NCBI GenBank assembly: GCA_031404355.1
Contig: JANNHK010000239.1
Span: 1 to 26,752, forward strand
Reading direction: 5' to 3'
Source: JANNHK01 sp031404355
GTDB lineage: Bacteria; Actinomycetota; Acidimicrobiia; IMCC26256; PALSA-610
Length of the DNA stretch: 26,752 bases
The notes below the pieces were generated by a model, which worked only from the letters and a program-made list of their open reading frames with translations, was not told the DNA's origin and did not search any database. The translations under genes were made by a program, and so were the position numbers. Positions 24,201 through 26,752 of the stretch are shown here, piece after piece (position 1 is the stretch's first letter; each line of letters begins with the position of its first letter).

Positions 24201-24250
24201 CGGTCGAGCACAACCTGGTCGCAGGGGCCATAGGGATACGAGGAACCACC

Positions 24251-24286
24251 TAAACCCACCAACTACCGTCAATGTTGGTAGGTTTA
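24251..24286. promoter_or_regulatory. Inverted repeat upstream of the fic gene
   Basis: TAAACCCACCAAC (24251-24263) and GTTGGTAGGTTTA (24274-24286) pair with a single mismatch around 10 nt. The right arm ends 9 bases before ATG 24296. It is AT-richer than its surroundings and could be an operator; the winged-helix end of the Fic protein is a possible binder. Confidence 0.6.
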
Positions 24287-24295
24287 TGGGGTTCT

Positions 24296-25339
24296 ATGAG
24301 GAGCTTCCAACGCAAGAACACGCTCGACCCGGTTCCCGGCGACATCGTCAGGACGCTCCGGAAAATCGACCGGGCCGCCGGGGCCGAGACCCAGTACGCC
24401 GACCAGCTGCCGCGGCTCCTCGACGCGCTCGGAGCGGAGGCCCGCATTGAGTCGATCACCGCTTCGAGCGCCATCGAGGGTGTAGTCGTCGACCAAGCTC
24501 GGGTTCCGCGACTCGTCTCGCGGAGTTCGGAGCACTTCCGAAACCGCAGTGAGGCGGAGTTCGCCGGCTACCGCGCCGCCCTCGACTACCTCCAACGGGA
24601 AAACCCGGGCGAGTTCACCATCGGGTTGGTGCTGCACCTGCACCGGCTGCTGTTCTCCTTCACCGACGGGCAAGGCGGCTCCTTCAAAACCGAAGACAAC
24701 CTCGTCGTCGACCGCAACCCGGACAGCACCACAACCGTGCGTTTCGAGCCTGTGTCCGCGCACGAGACTCCCTTCTTCATGGAAGAGCTCGTCACCCGCA
24801 CGCAACGCGCGCTCGAGCGGGGCGAGCACCACCCGCTCCTGCTCACTGCGGCGTGCGTCCTCGATCTCCTCTGTATCCACCCGTTCGGCGATGGCAACGG
24901 CCGCATTGCGCGGCTCGCAACGACCCACTTGTTGACGCGGACTGGCTACGGCGTCGGCCGCTATATCAGCATCGAGCAACTCTTCTACGACACGAAGGAC
25001 GACTACTACGCTGCCCTCGGCGCGTCGACCTCCGGCTGGTTCGACGACGGTCGCCACGACCTCTGGCCCTGGGCGGGCTACCTCGTCAATCGACTCGACG
25101 AGGCCTACGAGCGGTTCACGGCGCGAGTCGCCGCCGGTACCGGTGGGGGAACCAAGCAGGACCGCGTGCGCGACTTCGTGCTCCTGCACGCGCCGACGAC
25201 GTTCACCATCGCCGACGTACGGCGCGCCCTCCCGGGCGTGAGCGACAACACGATCCGCCTCGTCCTCACCGACCTGAGGAACGGCGGCCGCATCACGAAC
25301 GACGGGACCGGCCGTAGTGCAACCTGGCGCCGCACGTAG
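24296..25339 (+). CDS. Fic-family protein (AMP-transferase type, class II)
   Basis: A 347-residue protein. The inhibitory helix motif SSAIEG (Ser57 to Gly62) is N-terminal to the Fic core, defining class II, and the active loop is HPFGDGNGRIAR with catalytic His195 and Arg203. The flap FKTEDNLVV lies between. The C-terminus (about 285-347: DFVLLHAPTTFTIADVRRALPGVSDNTIRLVLTDLRNGGRI) is a winged helix, typical of Fic proteins that bind DNA. Fic enzymes attach AMP (or another NMP or phosphate) to a target protein hydroxyl and are held off by the inhibitory Glu61. ATG 24296 is chosen over ATG 24272, which lies inside the inverted repeat. The target is unknown. Confidence 0.92.
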   Translation: MRSFQRKNTLDPVPGDIVRTLRKIDRAAGAETQYADQLPRLLDALGAEARIESITASSAIEGVVVDQARVPRLVSRSSEHFRNRSEAEFAGYRAALDYLQRENPGEFTIGLVLHLHRLLFSFTDGQGGSFKTEDNLVVDRNPDSTTTVRFEPVSAHETPFFMEELVTRTQRALERGEHHPLLLTAACVLDLLCIHPFGDGNGRIARLATTHLLTRTGYGVGRYISIEQLFYDTKDDYYAALGASTSGWFDDGRHDLWPWAGYLVNRLDEAYERFTARVAAGTGGGTKQDRVRDFVLLHAPTTFTIADVRRALPGVSDNTIRLVLTDLRNGGRITNDGTGRSATWRRT

Positions 25340-25365
25340 TCGGACGGCGTGACCTCGGCCCGTGA

Positions 25366-25394
25366 TTGTTCGGGGGAGGCCTTGTCGATAGGGT
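25366..25394 (+). promoter_or_regulatory. Sigma-70-type promoter for the DUF6325 operon
   Basis: TTGTTC (25366-25371), 17-base spacer, TAGGGT (25389-25394). This is a good housekeeping-type promoter. It would start transcription near 25401, giving a leader of about 43 bases with a GGAAAG ribosome-binding site before ATG 25444. Confidence 0.55.
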
Positions 25395-25443
25395 CTACCA
25401 CGCAACGCGCCACTCACAGTCAACTGACGAACGGAAAGCGCTG

Positions 25444-25902
25444 ATGACCGAAGTATCACTGGATGAGCTCGGGCCGGTCGATTACGTCGTCGTGGAGTTC
25501 CCCGCCGGCGAGAGCAACTTCACCGGCGACATGGTGAAGGAACTCCTCGCGTTGGTCGACTCCGGAACCATCCGGGTGATCGACGTACTGATCCTCGTCA
25601 AGAACGAGGACGGAACCGTCGACGCGATGGAACTCTCCGATGTCGCCGACCTCGGCGAACTGCAGCAGCTCGAGGCCCAGCTGGCCGAGTTGTTAGCCGA
25701 AGACGACGTCGCGCACCTCGCCGCCGCCATGGATCCGGGAAGTACTGCGGGCGTACTCATCTACGAGAACCTGTGGGCCGCGCCCTTCGCATCGGCGGCA
25801 CGGCGATCGGGTGGCCAACTGATCGCCAACGGCCGGATCCCCATTCAGGCGATCATCGCCTCCATCGAGGCCGACGAATCAACTGCAACCGTAGGAGGCT
25901 GA
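25444..25902 (+). CDS. DUF6325/DUF1269-like family protein
   Basis: A 152-residue cytoplasmic protein starting DELGPVDYVVVEFP, with ELLALVDSGTIRVIDVLILVKNEDGTVDAMELSD, a helical LQQLEAQLAELLAEDDV, and STAGVLIYENLWAAPFASAARRSGGQLIANGRIP. This pattern is that of the DUF6325 family of actinobacterial proteins of unknown function, related to DUF1269 membrane-associated proteins. GGAAAG lies upstream of ATG 25444. A 54-aa gene follows 2 bases after its stop with its own strong ribosome-binding site, so the two are co-expressed. In other Actinobacteria such genes often precede small Ala/Val-rich proteins; this is from memory and is not shown here. Confidence 0.8.
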   Translation: MTEVSLDELGPVDYVVVEFPAGESNFTGDMVKELLALVDSGTIRVIDVLILVKNEDGTVDAMELSDVADLGELQQLEAQLAELLAEDDVAHLAAAMDPGSTAGVLIYENLWAAPFASAARRSGGQLIANGRIPIQAIIASIEADESTATVGG

Positions 25903-25904
25903 CG

Positions 25905-26069
25905 ATGCCCATCAGACCCGCACGAATCGGAAGAGTCGGTGTCGTCGGCGCGCCCGTTGCGAAGGCGGCAGTCGTCGCCGCGGCAGTCACACCGGGTCCG
26001 TCACCGGTCGCGAAGACGGCAGTCGTCGCCGCGGCAGTCACACCCGGGCGGGGCCGCCGCCGGATCTAA
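25905..26069 (+). CDS. 54-residue Ala/Val-rich microprotein with an internal repeat
   Basis: A short gene whose ribosome-binding site GGAGG (25894-25898) lies inside the end of the DUF6325 gene, 6 nt from ATG 25905. The protein has a basic N-terminus (MPIRPARIGRVG), two nearly identical units PVAKAAVVAAAVTPG and PVAKTAVVAAAVTPG, and a basic end GRGRRRI. Each hydrophobic unit is too short for a full membrane span; the two together could form a hairpin at a membrane. The repeated codons are almost identical in DNA, so the duplication is recent or conserved. Function unknown. Confidence 0.7.
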   Translation: MPIRPARIGRVGVVGAPVAKAAVVAAAVTPGPSPVAKTAVVAAAVTPGRGRRRI

Positions 26070-26116
26070 CGGTTCGCCCCGCTCGGTCCGACCACCTTGC
26101 GCCGGTCCGACCGAAC

Positions 26117-26135
26117 AGGTCGTCTCGTACGACCT
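26117..26135. terminator. Hairpin between convergent genes
   Basis: AGGTCGT (26117-26123) pairs with ACGACCT (26129-26135) around CTCGT. It lies between the microprotein stop and the convergent ATPase stop, where a bidirectional terminator is expected. No T-run follows on either strand, so the call is weak. Confidence 0.35.
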
Positions 26136-26154
26136 CGGCGGAAGCACTCCGTAG

Positions 26155-26752
26155 TCAGGGAGCGGTCGTCCAGGTCGTCGGCACGTCGCCGCCTCCTTCG
26201 GGTGTGCGGCGCGTGCCGATCTGGGCCAGGAGCGGTACCGGCGCGATCGGGCCCGCGAACAACGCCTGGCCGAGCGAGAACCCGAGTGCCCTGCGCAGCA
26301 GCGGGGCGGGTACGTGCGAGAAGCGCGCGGCCAGTTCTTCCACGTCGCCGGCGCCGTTCATACGCATGAGGACGAGGTTGTCACACTGCGAGACGATGTT
26401 CGGGTGCACTTTGCCCGGGCGCTGCGTGGCCACGAACAGCTGCAGCCCGAACTTGCGCCCTTCGCCCGCGATGAGGACGCCGAGTTCGGTCACGGCGCGC
26501 AGGAGCGGGTCGTTCGTCGAGGACGGGAACACGTTGTGGGCCTCGTCGACTGCGAGCAGCACCGGCTGACGATCGACGCGGTGCGCCCATCGGCGGCCCA
26601 GCACCGCGAGCGTGACAACCGAGCGTTCCTGCGCGCGCGGCAGGCTGCCGATGTCGAGCACGATGCAGCGCGCCTGCAAGCCGGCGACCGCGGCTCAAGG
26701 ATTTTCTTGGCGCGGCGAGCAAGGGCGGCCAGCTGAGCGGGCGCATCGTCGA
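26155..26752 (-). CDS. HerA/FtsK-type ATPase (DUF87-like), C-terminal part, frameshifted
   Basis: The main frame (26155-26679) has CIVLDIGSLP, Walker B with PVLLAVDEAHNVFP, then IAGEGRKFGLQLFVATQRPGKVHPNIVSQCDNLVLMRMN, the sensor and arginine-finger-like region of HerA-type hexameric ATPases, ending RTPEGGGDVPTTW. Walker A would lie beyond the window. Going upstream, this frame meets TGA at 26697-26695, while the expected preceding helix (APAQLAALARRAKKILE) reads in a different frame from the window edge. A single frameshift at about 26680-26697 would join them. This may be a real mutation or a sequencing error near a contig end. The family pumps DNA or works with nucleases in repair and defence. 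Confidence 0.75.

Overview
The window is high-GC DNA that looks actinobacterial. It carries an F420-type LLM oxidoreductase, a WS/DGAT acyltransferase, BTAD-domain and STAND regulator parts, class III cyclases, many GTG starts, and several start codons sitting 6-7 nt after a TANNNT box (the leaderless pattern of Actinobacteria). The mix fits Acidimicrobiia or a relative, but that placement is inference; there is no rRNA or phylogenetic marker here.

Layout. (1) 1-4455: a family-5 peptide/nickel-type ABC importer operon (binding-protein tail, two permeases, two ATPases), with a 13-bp hairpin between the binding protein and the permeases. (2) 4504-6307: an isolated malonyl-CoA:ACP transacylase on the minus strand, divergent from a two-gene XRE / nucleotidyltransferase unit that resembles a toxin-antitoxin pair. 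A perfect 20-bp palindrome sits on their shared promoter. (3) 6338-6421: tRNA-Leu(GAG). (4) 6422 to about 18420: an accessory region holding a cytochrome P450, a 1172-aa BTAD-cyclase-STAND regulator, a DUF4242 protein, a berberine-type flavoprotein, an alpha/beta hydrolase, a broken IS110 transposase, a HigB/HigA-like pair, a remnant of an adenylyl cyclase and an LLM oxidoreductase. Degenerate copies of the tRNA-Leu 3' end recur at 7905, about 15902 and about 18413. This suggests stepwise insertion of cassettes at the tRNA, though no integrase is visible. (5) 18566-19962: two divergent ribbon-helix-helix/MazF modules. (6) 19998-24200: a TetR regulator divergent from an NTF2-like protein, followed by a DHA2 MFS pump and a WS/DGAT protein; a TetR-style palindrome lies between the divergent genes. 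(7) 24296-26752: a class II Fic protein with an inverted repeat at its start, a DUF6325 protein coupled to a 54-aa repeat microprotein, and a frameshifted HerA-like ATPase at the edge.

How the parts work together. The ABC operon is housekeeping peptide or solute import. The TetR/NTF2/MFS block looks like a drug-responsive efflux unit. The region after the tRNA is a patchwork of metabolic cassettes, toxin-antitoxin modules and decayed mobile DNA, as expected of a genomic island. The most noteworthy candidates are the tRNA-3'-end repeat series, the XRE/NTase pair with its palindromic operator, and the three-part cyclase regulator with a complete set of catalytic residues.
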